A stretch of DNA of 64,000 nucleotides from JAUCQB01 sp964586235 (lineage in GTDB: Bacteria; Planctomycetota; Phycisphaerae; UBA1845; PWPN01), in the NCBI GenBank assembly GCA_964586235.1, contig CAZPIO010000005.1, positions 1-64,000 of the forward strand, written 5' to 3'. Shown here in pieces: positions 1 to 6,871 of the stretch. Below the pieces are notes generated by a model, which worked only from the letters and a program-made list of their open reading frames with translations, did no database searches and was not told where the DNA came from. Position numbers and translations under genes: made by a program. Every line of letters starts with the position of its first letter. Position 1 is the stretch's first letter.

Positions 1-1
1 G

Positions 2-1018
2 GCGACCCCCGAGCAGGTTAGACGACAGTTGGCTCTATGCGAGAAGTACGACCTCAAGGCGCTGGTGAGAGCGGAATCCTGGGACGCCGAAGGCCTGCCC
101 GAAAGCCCCGCCTGCTGGGGCTACGCGGTCGTGGACGAACCGTCCGCCGCCGCCTTCGGCGATCTGCGCAAGACGGTCGATACCATCCGCAAGCACCGGC
201 CCGGCCGTCTGGCTTACATCAACCTGTTCCCGGACTACGCCAGCCCCGCGCAACTCGGCACGCCGACCTACGACGAACACGTCAGCCGCTTCGTCAAGGA
301 GGTCGGCGTGGATGTCCTGAGCATGGACCACTACCCCATGATGCGACCCGAGGCCGACGGCCGCGAAGGATACTGCCGAAACCTCGAAGTGATGCGAAAG
401 TACTCGCTGGACGTGGGTATCCCGTTCTGGAATTTCTTCAACACCATGCCGTTCGGGCCCCACAGCGACCCGACCGAGGCCCAGCTCAGGTGGCAGATCT
501 ACACCTCGCTGGCCTACGGAGCCAAGGGCGTGCTGTACTTCTGCTATTGGACTCCCAGGGGCGGCGAGTTCCCAAAGGGCGGCGCGATCCTGACCGCCGA
601 AGGCAGGCGAACCCGCCACTACGATCAGGCAAAACGCATCAACGCGGCCCTGAAGAAGTTCGGCCCCACCCTCATGAAGCTCACCAGCACCGGCGTCCAT
701 CGCGTCAAGCCCAAGGACAACGCCGCCGACGTTCTCAAAGGCACCCCGGTCTGCAGCCTCACCGACGGCGACTACCTCATCGGAGCCTTTCGCCACGCCG
801 ACGGCCGTCGCGCCGTCCTGATCAACAACTACAGCTTTGCCTACACCGCCTGGCCGACGGTGGTTTTCGACGCGCCGACCGACCGTGTCACCGAAGTCGA
901 TCCCAGAACAGGCAAGGAAGTCCCCATCCTCGACGACAGTCCCGCCATGGACGGCCTGCAACTCTCCCTCGACGCCGGCGAAGGACGACTCTTCCTGCTC
1001 CTCCCGAGGGCGCCCTGA
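2..1018 (+). CDS. TIM-barrel glycoside-hydrolase-like protein, 5' end outside the window
   Basis: The reading frame is open back to the first bases of the window, with no stop before the TTG at 29, so this is the C-terminal part (about 338 residues) of a longer protein. Visible segments include WGYAVVDEPS, YINLFPDYA, VLSMDHYPMM and AKGVLYFCYWTPRGGEF. They have the beta-strand plus acidic or aromatic loop pattern of (beta/alpha)8 glycosidases, GH42-like in flavour, followed by a small beta-rich C-terminal domain (GAFRHADGRRAVLINNYSF) as in many retaining glycosidases. I cannot assign the catalytic pair or the substrate, and the signal peptide, if any, lies outside the window. A carbohydrate-active role fits the secreted sulfatases and glycosidases elsewhere in the window. 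The family placement is inference. Confidence 0.55.
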   Translation, partial: ATPEQVRRQLALCEKYDLKALVRAESWDAEGLPESPACWGYAVVDEPSAAAFGDLRKTVDTIRKHRPGRLAYINLFPDYASPAQLGTPTYDEHVSRFVKEVGVDVLSMDHYPMMRPEADGREGYCRNLEVMRKYSLDVGIPFWNFFNTMPFGPHSDPTEAQLRWQIYTSLAYGAKGVLYFCYWTPRGGEFPKGGAILTAEGRRTRHYDQAKRINAALKKFGPTLMKLTSTGVHRVKPKDNAADVLKGTPVCSLTDGDYLIGAFRHADGRRAVLINNYSFAYTAWPTVVFDAPTDRVTEVDPRTGKEVPILDDSPAMDGLQLSLDAGEGRLFLLLPRAP

Positions 1019-1105
1019 ACCTATGGCGAGGTGCCCTCCTCGAATGGATGAAGGTGATAGGCCGATACAACGAGAATGATAATGCGCTTGGGTGAGGATT
1101 TGCGC

Positions 1106-1133
1106 TTGAAATGACCCCAGTGGTGGGTACAAT
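1106..1133 (+). promoter_or_regulatory. Sigma70-type promoter for the deaminase cassette
   Basis: TTGAAA at 1106-1111, a 16-base spacer and TACAAT at 1128-1133 form one of the better consensus promoters in the window. The predicted start near 1140 leaves about 140 nt of leader before the deaminase ATG at 1281. Confidence 0.55.
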
Positions 1134-1139
1134 CGCTAT

Positions 1140-1280
1140 CTTTGTTGCAGCGGTCGCTAGTCAGAGGGCTGTCACTAGATTATCAAGGTCGATCCGGCTT
1201 TCGCGGATACATTCGTCAGGCGGTTGGCCGTCTGTGAGTGATTCTGATCGTGGTTTGGAGTCGTTTGAGGTCTTGATCAC
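1140..1280 (+). ncRNA. Structured leader or possible small RNA upstream of the deaminase
   Basis: About 140 nt lie between the predicted transcription start and the deaminase start codon, with no credible reading frame. Two short stem-loops can be drawn: CTAGT...ACTAG within the segment beginning near 1155, and ATCCG-GCTTTCG-CGGAT near 1190-1207. AvcD-type deaminases are known to be preceded by an RNA antitoxin (AvcI), so a regulatory RNA here is plausible, but there is no sequence proof. Confidence 0.3.
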
Positions 1281-2495
1281 ATGCCGACTCCGCAACCGAA
1301 TAACCCGCACATCGTTGGACTTACGGGCTCATTCGGGAGTGGATGCACCTACATTGCCGACAAGGTCCTCGTTGACCAACTCGGTTATCGCAAGCTTTCG
1401 TTGTCGGATATTCTGAGACAGGTCTACAGAGATCGAACTGGCAACGACCCAGACAAATGCGAACGACAGGAGCTGCAGGCCTTTGGCGACGACATCCGAA
1501 AAAACGAGGGTGCGGACTTCCTTGCCCGCAAGGCTCTCGAGAGCATCGAGCTTGACCAGAATCAGGAGAGGAGGAAATGGCTCATTGACAGCCTGCGAAA
1601 CCCCGAAGAGATCAAGGTCTTTCGTGACCGCTTCAGACATTTTTTCGTTCTTGGCATCTACGCGGATCGTGAAGTCCGATGGCATCGTGTGCAGGATAAG
1701 TATCATCGGAACAGGCAGAGGTTTGAAGCCGATGACCTGCAAGACACTGGTGAGGATAGTCCGAGGTATGGCCAGAGAGTCGGCGACTGTTTCTTTGAAG
1801 CAGACGTGGTGCTCTCAAATGAACAAGAGGTCAAAGTTGTTGGTAATCAGGAGTTCAAAGCCTTATCCGGTCGGGTCGGCCAATACGTTGAGCTCATCTC
1901 CCAGCCGCTCACGAGAAGGCAACCGATCAGGCAGGCCGAAGCCCTGATGGCCATGGCCTATGCGGCGAGTCAGCAATCGAGCTGTTCGAAAAGAAAGGTT
2001 GGCGCCGTCATCGCCGATGAATTGGGCAACGTGATCAGTTCAGGTTTCAATGAAGTGCCGGGGCACGAGAACCCTTGTGCGACAGAGTATACTCGATGCT
2101 ACCGAGACTGGTCTACGGACCAATTCTTTGACGAACTTGCGAAAGAAGTACCGGCAGTGGAAGGACACACAGAGCGTATCAAGACTCTGTTCCGCAAGCA
2201 GTTCAAGAATCTTGATCTGTGCCGTGCCCTCCATGCGGAAGAGAACGCGATTGTGAATCTCGCCAAGAACGGCAGATCCGTCCCGCTTGAGAAATGCACG
2301 TTGTATACCACGACTTACCCCTGTCGACTGTGTGCGAACAAGATCGTCAACGTTGGCATCAAGCAAATCGTTTTCCTTCAACCCTATCCGGATCAAGTCT
2401 CCAAGACTATCTTGCAGGAGGGAGGCGTTGATAGTCGCTTTTTTGAGGGCGTGACTTTCAAGGCTTATTTCAGGATTTATGGAGAAGAGAAATGA
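1281..2495 (+). CDS. AvcD/DCD-like deoxycytidylate deaminase with N-terminal P-loop kinase-like domain
   Basis: A 404-residue two-domain protein. Residues about 9-190 form a nucleotide-kinase-like P-loop domain starting HIVGLTGSFGSGCT; the Walker A lysine position is Cys22, so ATP use is doubtful or altered. Residues about 225-400 form a zinc deaminase domain with H318-A-E320 and P-C348-R-L-C351, the catalytic Glu and three zinc ligands of dCMP/dCTP deaminases. The fusion matches the architecture of anti-phage deoxycytidine deaminases (AvcD of Vibrio cholerae and related DCD proteins), which deplete dCTP/dCMP during infection. Unlike housekeeping dCMP deaminase it is more than twice as long. 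Base composition is lower in GC than its neighbours (29 of 60 bases at 1621-1680), suggesting transfer. The ATG at 1281 is the first start in the frame. The stop overlaps the next gene by ATGA. Defence function is inference from architecture. Confidence 0.8.
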   Translation: MPTPQPNNPHIVGLTGSFGSGCTYIADKVLVDQLGYRKLSLSDILRQVYRDRTGNDPDKCERQELQAFGDDIRKNEGADFLARKALESIELDQNQERRKWLIDSLRNPEEIKVFRDRFRHFFVLGIYADREVRWHRVQDKYHRNRQRFEADDLQDTGEDSPRYGQRVGDCFFEADVVLSNEQEVKVVGNQEFKALSGRVGQYVELISQPLTRRQPIRQAEALMAMAYAASQQSSCSKRKVGAVIADELGNVISSGFNEVPGHENPCATEYTRCYRDWSTDQFFDELAKEVPAVEGHTERIKTLFRKQFKNLDLCRALHAEENAIVNLAKNGRSVPLEKCTLYTTTYPCRLCANKIVNVGIKQIVFLQPYPDQVSKTILQEGGVDSRFFEGVTFKAYFRIYGEEK

Positions 2496-3079
2496 GAGAG
2501 TGTCCGAAATGTCATAACTGGAGCCTCGATTTCGACGGCTATTTTGGTCGTTTTCGGTGCTATAATCCATCGTGTGGTTGGATGCCCTCCTCATCTACAG
2601 AGCGTCAGATACGGGCGTGGAGTACGAGCACCTACCCGGTGCGAATTGCCGAGGTTAGCATCCCAGAGCTCGGACTCAAGCTTGCTTCCTCCTATGATAA
2701 GCAGAACGATGCTCTTCTCTTCGATTTTGGTCTGAATGAACCAGCGTTTGACTTACCTGAACCTGATGGTCGTTTGACCTGGCGAATTGGCCGAGAAACC
2801 GGCTCGGTAGTCGGATTTGCGATCCTGGGTGCGAAACAACTTGGCGTTGGACAGGTGCGGGTCAACTTCGGGGCAAAGAAGCAGCGAATAGAGGAAAGGC
2901 TAAAGCGATTTCCGAATCTGGTGGCCTCAGGCCGCCCTACGGGTATTCTGGTTGAGAGTGTTGAGGTTGTTGCCGAATCAGACGACGTGCGAGCAGACCA
3001 GCAGAATGCCAAGTTCACCAACGCCTGCAATACAGCCATCGAGACGTTCGAGCATATGGACGATACCTTGGCAGTGTAG
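2492..3079 (+). CDS. Zinc-ribbon/DUF2283-like partner of the deaminase
   Basis: A 195-residue protein whose ATG overlaps the deaminase stop (ATGA), implying coupled translation. The N terminus is a zinc ribbon with Cys4, Cys7, Cys23 and Cys28. Residues about 62-112 begin SYDKQNDALLFDFGL and end RETGSVVGFAILGA, the pattern of DUF2283 (YDxxxDxLxIxF ... DxxGxxVGFEI). DUF2283 proteins are often the antitoxin-like member of small gene pairs with DUF4258 toxins. The remaining C terminus has no recognisable motif. It shares the lower GC of the deaminase gene, so the two look like one acquired unit. It could be an antitoxin, a sensor or an accessory effector; none of these is shown by the sequence. 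Confidence 0.65.
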   Translation: MRECPKCHNWSLDFDGYFGRFRCYNPSCGWMPSSSTERQIRAWSTSTYPVRIAEVSIPELGLKLASSYDKQNDALLFDFGLNEPAFDLPEPDGRLTWRIGRETGSVVGFAILGAKQLGVGQVRVNFGAKKQRIEERLKRFPNLVASGRPTGILVESVEVVAESDDVRADQQNAKFTNACNTAIETFEHMDDTLAV

Positions 3080-3086
3080 ACGCCTC

Positions 3087-3680
3087 CTACACATTATCCG
3101 TCCGCGCCTTGCGCCCCAGGTACCCCCCATGGTGGCGCAGCCCGTAATCGTGCTTGGTGACGCCCTTCAGTTCCATAAGCGTCAGCGCCAGGGCGTCGGT
3201 GATCGCCAGCATGACCGCGATGCTCGCCGACGGCGTCAACCCAAGAGGGCAGGCTTCCTTGATGATCCCCATGTCCAGGATGATATCGCTCAACTCACGA
3301 AGCCGCGAATCCGGGTGCGAAGTGATGCCGATGATCGTCGCCAGCCCGAGATGCCGGCCAAGCTCGAGCATCTCGATGATCTCGTTGGTCTTGCCACTCG
3401 TGGAGAGGGCCACGATGCAGTCGTCCTGCCCGACCAGCCCCAGATCCCCGTGGGCCGCCTCGCCGGGATGAATGAACGCCGCCGGCGTGCCCGTCGAGCA
3501 CAGCGTCGCCGCGAACTTGTGCGCGATGTGGCCGGCCTTGCCCATCCCCGTGGTCAGCACCTTCCCCTTGCAGTCGCGCAGCGCCAGTACCGCCTTCTCG
3601 AACTGGCCGTTCACCTGCACCGAGGCGATGGCCTCGGCCTCGTGCCTGATGATCTCCGCAATCCGCTGCTGAATATCCAT
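3087..3680 (-). CDS. kdsD: Arabinose-5-phosphate isomerase-type SIS-domain protein
   Basis: A 197-residue SIS-domain protein. The segments VLTTGMGKAGHIAHKFAATL, STGTPAAFIHPGEAAHGDLG and ALSTSGKTNEI are the substrate loop and core of KpsF/GutQ/KdsD enzymes, which interconvert ribulose 5-phosphate and arabinose 5-phosphate, the first step toward KDO of lipopolysaccharide. The usual C-terminal pair of CBS domains is absent: the protein ends shortly after the SIS fold (HDYGLRHHGGYLGRKAR), as in the shorter single-domain isomerases. It lies downstream of the ECF transporter genes on the same strand but is separated by 110 bases with a palindromic repeat, so an operon is uncertain. Its end lies 7 bases from the convergent zinc-ribbon gene. 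Confidence 0.85.
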   Translation of the reverse strand: MDIQQRIAEIIRHEAEAIASVQVNGQFEKAVLALRDCKGKVLTTGMGKAGHIAHKFAATLCSTGTPAAFIHPGEAAHGDLGLVGQDDCIVALSTSGKTNEIIEMLELGRHLGLATIIGITSHPDSRLRELSDIILDMGIIKEACPLGLTPSASIAVMLAITDALALTLMELKGVTKHDYGLRHHGGYLGRKARTDNV

Positions 3681-3747
3681 GAGAACGACTTCCAGGGCTT
3701 CTGTAGGAGGCGTCTCCGACGCCGATCGTTCCGGTCATTGTGCAGAG

Positions 3748-3770
3748 GTCGCGGTCAGAGACCGCTCCTG
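3748..3770. repeat. Palindromic intergenic repeat, GCGGTC family
   Basis: GCGGTC-AGA-GACCGC (3751-3765) followed by TCCTG, in the gap between the isomerase and the transporter ATPase. The same hairpin with changed stem bases recurs at 49452-49466, 49481-49495, 49534-49548 and, inside a coding sequence, at 52079-52093 and 52109-52123. Confidence 0.8.
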
Positions 3771-3790
3771 CATCGGCAACAGTCTACCCC

Positions 3791-4516
3791 TCACTTCGCC
3801 CCCTGCCAAACTTCCAACCCGTGCCGCTCCATCAGTTCGCCGTCGCCCAGGATCTCGGCTGCCGCACCGTCGGCCACAATCCGCCCTTCGTCGATCACCG
3901 CCACCCGCCGGCACACCGTCCCCACCAGCGCCAGATCGTGCGAAGCAATCAGCATCGTCGCATCCAGCCGCGTCAGCACCTCGATCAGCCGCCGCCGCGA
4001 GCGCGGGTCCAGGTTGCTCGAAGGCTCATCCATCAGCAGCAGCGCCGGACCCATCGCCAGCACCGACGCAATCGCCGCATTCCGTTTCTGACCCATCGAC
4101 AGGTGATGCGGCGGCCGGTCCAGCAATTGCGACAGCCCCATCTGCTCGGCCGCGTCATTGACCCGGTGCCCCACCTCATGAGCATCCAGCCCCAGGTTCA
4201 CCGGCCCGAAGGCCAGATCGTCAGCCAGTGTCGGCATGAAGAGCTGATCGTCGGGGCTCTGGAAAATCAGGCCCACGCGCCCCCGAATCTCGCGCAGCCG
4301 CGAGGCGGTCAGTTCGACGCCTTCCACCCGAACGCTCCCCTTCCCCGCATACAGCCCGCTGACGCACATCAGCAGCGTGCTCTTGCCCGAACCGTTCTGG
4401 CCGACCAGCCCCACTTTCTCACCCGCGTCGATGGCTAGGTCGACACCGCGCAGGGCCTCCGTCCCGTCGGAGTAGGCGTAGGTCAGTCCGGCGATCTGCA
4501 GCAACGGCTCAGCCAC
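3791..4516 (-). CDS. cbiO: ECF/cobalt-nickel transporter ATP-binding protein
   Basis: ATPase subunit of a group I energy-coupling-factor importer, about 241 residues. Walker A is GQNGSGKST, the Q-loop is IFQSPDDQLFMPT, the signature region is HHLSMGQKR (in place of LSGGQ), Walker B is LLLMDEPSSNLD, and the switch His is in IASHDLAL. The annotated start is GTG at 4516, preceded by GGGAGGG eight bases upstream inside the end of cbiQ; an ATG at 4540 would add eight unconserved residues. It overlaps cbiQ by eight bases, as usual for co-translated ECF subunits, and works with CbiQ and CbiMN to import Co2+ or Ni2+. Confidence 0.9.
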   Translation of the reverse strand: MAEPLLQIAGLTYAYSDGTEALRGVDLAIDAGEKVGLVGQNGSGKSTLLMCVSGLYAGKGSVRVEGVELTASRLREIRGRVGLIFQSPDDQLFMPTLADDLAFGPVNLGLDAHEVGHRVNDAAEQMGLSQLLDRPPHHLSMGQKRNAAIASVLAMGPALLLMDEPSSNLDPRSRRRLIEVLTRLDATMLIASHDLALVGTVCRRVAVIDEGRIVADGAAAEILGDGELMERHGLEVWQGAK

Positions 4517-5285
4517 GCAACCACCCTCCCAACTGCTCACCCCAGCGCATCATAAACAGGTAAACCGCCGTCGCCGCCAGAAACAGCGTGTCGTAGGCCT
4601 GCCACTGCAGCGGCCGCAGCAGCCTGATCGTCCCGTCGTACCCGCGCGCGATCATCGCCATGTGCGTCCGCTCCGCCTGCTCCAGCGTCCGGATGAACAG
4701 CAAGCCGATCAGCCCCGCCCCGCTCTGCCATCGCCAGCGAAGCGGTCCCCGCCCGGCGTCGCGAGCCGCCCGAGCCTGTTTCAGGTGCATGGCCTGGTCA
4801 ATCAGCAGGAACAGATAACGATAGAGGAATCGCAGTTGCGTCACCAGCAACTTCGGCACGCCGAGCCGCTCCAGTCCCTTGAGCAGCTCCGGAAACCGCG
4901 TCGTGCTGGCCAGGGCGATCAGCACGAACATCCCAAGCGCAAAGCGAATCAAGACGGTCGCGGCCGTCAGCCAGCCGCCGGGAATCGTCCCCGCACCGAA
5001 CGGCGACGGGACCGGCGTCCGATCGAACACCGGCGAGAAAACCACCAGGCAAACGACAAACGGCGACACCAGCAGCGTGTGCTTAACTACAAACCACAGC
5101 GGCGTCTCGCTCCACAGCAGCAGCACGGCCGGAAAAATGAGGTACCCCGGTGAGGGCAGCTGATAACGGCCGAGCGAAATCAGTACCACGCTGTAAGCCA
5201 CCACCGCCAGAACCTTGGCCCGCGGATCCAGCCGGTGAATCGGCGAGTCCCCATAGGCGAAGCGATCAATGTAATGGTGGTGCAT
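4509..5285 (-). CDS. cbiQ: ECF transporter transmembrane subunit CbiQ/EcfT
   Basis: A 258-residue integral membrane protein with several hydrophobic helices and the cytoplasmic coupling motifs of EcfT proteins: an A-R-x-x-G type motif in QARAARDAG and the second in MIARGYDG. These helices dock on the ATPase. The His-rich N terminus (MHHHYIDRFAYGDSPIHRLDPR) contains the conserved HRLDPRxK start of the family. It sits between cbiM and cbiO in transcription order. A 200-base spacer carrying two palindromic repeats separates it from cbiM, which is unusual for this operon. Confidence 0.9.
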   Translation of the reverse strand: MHHHYIDRFAYGDSPIHRLDPRAKVLAVVAYSVVLISLGRYQLPSPGYLIFPAVLLLWSETPLWFVVKHTLLVSPFVVCLVVFSPVFDRTPVPSPFGAGTIPGGWLTAATVLIRFALGMFVLIALASTTRFPELLKGLERLGVPKLLVTQLRFLYRYLFLLIDQAMHLKQARAARDAGRGPLRWRWQSGAGLIGLLFIRTLEQAERTHMAMIARGYDGTIRLLRPLQWQAYDTLFLAATAVYLFMMRWGEQLGGWLRG

Positions 5286-5319
5286 GGGTCAGCGTCTCAT
5301 CTCCCCGTGTGCCGGGTGC

Positions 5320-5345
5320 CCCACCTCCTCCGGAGGTGGGGGAGC
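5320..5345. repeat. Intergenic hairpin CCCCACCTCC/GGAGGTGGGG
   Basis: A perfect 10-bp stem with a TCC loop in the cbiM-cbiQ spacer, preceded by GTG. The outer GTGCCCCA is shared with the hairpins of the 85-bp tandem repeats at 6632-6799, while the inner stem differs. Confidence 0.7.
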
Positions 5346-5403
5346 GATGATCGTCTCCGTGTGCCCACTGCTCTGCGAGCAGTGCGCCGCCATGTCCTTT
5401 GGG

Positions 5404-5440
5404 GGTGGCCCAGGTTCTTCTTGAACCTGGGCTCACGATT
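5404..5440. repeat. Palindromic intergenic repeat, TTCTT-loop family
   Basis: Stem CCCAGGTTC (5409-5417), loop TTCTT, stem GAACCTGGG (5423-5431), with GGTGG on the left and a CTCACGATTC flank on the right. Near-identical copy at 18912-18949; copies with changed stem bases at 10391-10433 and, inverted, about 60754-60795. Confidence 0.85.
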
Positions 5441-5485
5441 CCTCCTCGTCCGTGTGCCACTGCTCTGTGAGCAGTGCATCGCACT

Positions 5486-6493
5486 TCACCCCCGTGGCCG
5501 CGAATTCACCGCAGCCTTCCTGCGATTCCGGCGTAATGATACGCCGATCACCCAGACGATCAACAACGTGACCACCGTCCCGATCGTGCCGCTGAGACTC
5601 GTCCACTTGTAGTCCGGAAGCGGCGCGGTGCGCGCCTGCCACTCGCTGACCTTGACCATCAGCGGGTGTGCGTCGGCGTTGACCAGAGCACCGTCGCCGG
5701 CCGCCGCGTGCGAGGTCACCGATTCCAGCGCATCCACCCACTCGCTCGCGAAGTTCGAAACCACCCCGCCCAGCAGCAGTGCCACGGCCAGCACGGACCC
5801 GACAAGCGCCTTGTTACTGAGCCCTGCGCCGGCCGAGCCCAGCCTTTCCGCCACGCTCCCCAGCGACTCCGGCCGAGCCTTTGCCAGATAACCCACGACC
5901 AGGAAGGTGATGATCGCCTCACCGAGAGCCACCAGCAGGTGCAGCCCGACCATCACGGCCATGAACTTGCCGAAAGGCACCGCCGCGATCCCGCTGATCG
6001 TGGCCTCCACCGGCACCATCGCCGCTCCCGAAACCATCCCGATCAGCGTGCTGACGAAGACCGCCAGGTACAGCCGCCCCGCGCCAGGCTTGACGCCGGC
6101 CATGACCGTGAACAGAGCATATCCCAGGTAACAAGGCAGCACGCCCAGGTTGAAGATGTTCGTCCCCAGCGCCAGCAGACCGCCGTCCTGGAAGATCAGG
6201 CATTGAACGATCAGGATCGACGCCATCACCAGCGTCGCCGCGTGCGGACCGAGCAGGATAGCCAGCAGCACCCCGCCCCCGAAATGCCCGCTCGTCCCCG
6301 GCAGGATGGGGAAATTGATCATCTGGGCAGCGAATACGAAAGCCCCCATCACCCCCATCAAAGGCACCTTGGCCGGGTCAAACGTCCGCCCGGTCCGCCA
6401 AGAGGCCACAGCCAGAACGGCCGCCGTGATCACAATGAACGCCAGTGCCACTGGGGGTGTCAGCAGTTCGTTAGCCATGTGCATCGCCAGCAT
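5486..6493 (-). CDS. cbiM: Cobalt/nickel ECF substrate-binding component, CbiM-CbiN fusion
   Basis: A 335-residue membrane protein. Residues 4-215 are a CbiM/NikM S-component (MHMANELLTPPVALA, then NFPILPGTSGHFGGG with the metal-binding His, then TNIFNLGVLPCY). The C-terminal 100 residues hold two more membrane segments around an extracytoplasmic loop and correspond to a CbiN/PDGLE-type region (FASEWVDALESV in place of PDGLEW). The ribosome site GGAGGT lies five bases before the ATG at 6493, giving MLAMHMAN. In studied NikM proteins the Met-His-(Ile/Met) N terminus itself binds metal, which would require the ATG at 6484. The start is therefore ambiguous, and ribosome-site spacing favours 6493. 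Confidence 0.88.
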   Translation of the reverse strand: MLAMHMANELLTPPVALAFIVITAAVLAVASWRTGRTFDPAKVPLMGVMGAFVFAAQMINFPILPGTSGHFGGGVLLAILLGPHAATLVMASILIVQCLIFQDGGLLALGTNIFNLGVLPCYLGYALFTVMAGVKPGAGRLYLAVFVSTLIGMVSGAAMVPVEATISGIAAVPFGKFMAVMVGLHLLVALGEAIITFLVVGYLAKARPESLGSVAERLGSAGAGLSNKALVGSVLAVALLLGGVVSNFASEWVDALESVTSHAAAGDGALVNADAHPLMVKVSEWQARTAPLPDYKWTSLSGTIGTVVTLLIVWVIGVSLRRNRRKAAVNSRPRG

Positions 6494-6536
6494 GGTGCAC
6501 CTCCAGATGAACTATCGACCGATCAACGCCGGAGTA

Positions 6537-6563
6537 GTATTACGACCCTAAATATCGTAGTAC
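6537..6563. promoter_or_regulatory. Inverted-repeat operator candidate upstream of cbiM
   Basis: GTATTACGA (6537-6545), nine bases, TCGTAGTAC (6555-6563): arms complementary at 8 of 9 positions, centred about 57 bases upstream of the cbiM ATG. Position and symmetry fit a metal-responsive repressor such as a NikR-type protein, whose known sites (GTATGA...TCATAC) are of similar overall length. The match is not exact, so the regulator is unknown. No cobalamin riboswitch signature is visible. Confidence 0.5.
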
Positions 6564-6631
6564 AGACCCCCGAAGACATCAAGTAGGGTCCGCCCAGATG
6601 GACCTTCACGCTGAACCCTGGACCCTCATGC

Positions 6632-6799
6632 GCGAGGTGCCCCATCCCTTGCGCAGCAAGGGGTGGGGGATCCCTCTCGTCTCCCGGTATCACCGAACCC
6701 TGCTTGCCACGCTGAAGCGAGGTGCCCCATCCCTTGCGCAGCAAGGGGTGGGGGATCTCTCTCGTCTCCCGGTATCACCGAACCCTGCTTGCCACGCCG
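6632..6799. repeat. Two tandem 85-bp hairpin repeats
   Basis: Copies at 6632-6716 and 6717-6799, nearly identical. Each holds an outer CCCCA/TGGGG and inner CCCTTG/CAAGGG stem, then CTCTCGTCTCCCGG and ACCCTGCTTGCCACG. Just after them, at about 6813-6847, a GCGAAGCGAAGGCGG unit is duplicated. With the operator at 6537-6563 these account for the 6494-6871 spacer; I see no gene there. Confidence 0.85.
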
Positions 6800-6871
6800 A
6801 CTCGCCACGACGGAGCGAAGCGAAGGCGGGAGCGAAGCGAAGGCGGGAACCCTGAACCCTCATACGCCCCC

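Noticed and set aside
6494..6600. Cobalamin riboswitch before cbiM
   Set aside because: No B12-box-like sequence or compatible fold is seen; a palindromic operator explains the site better.
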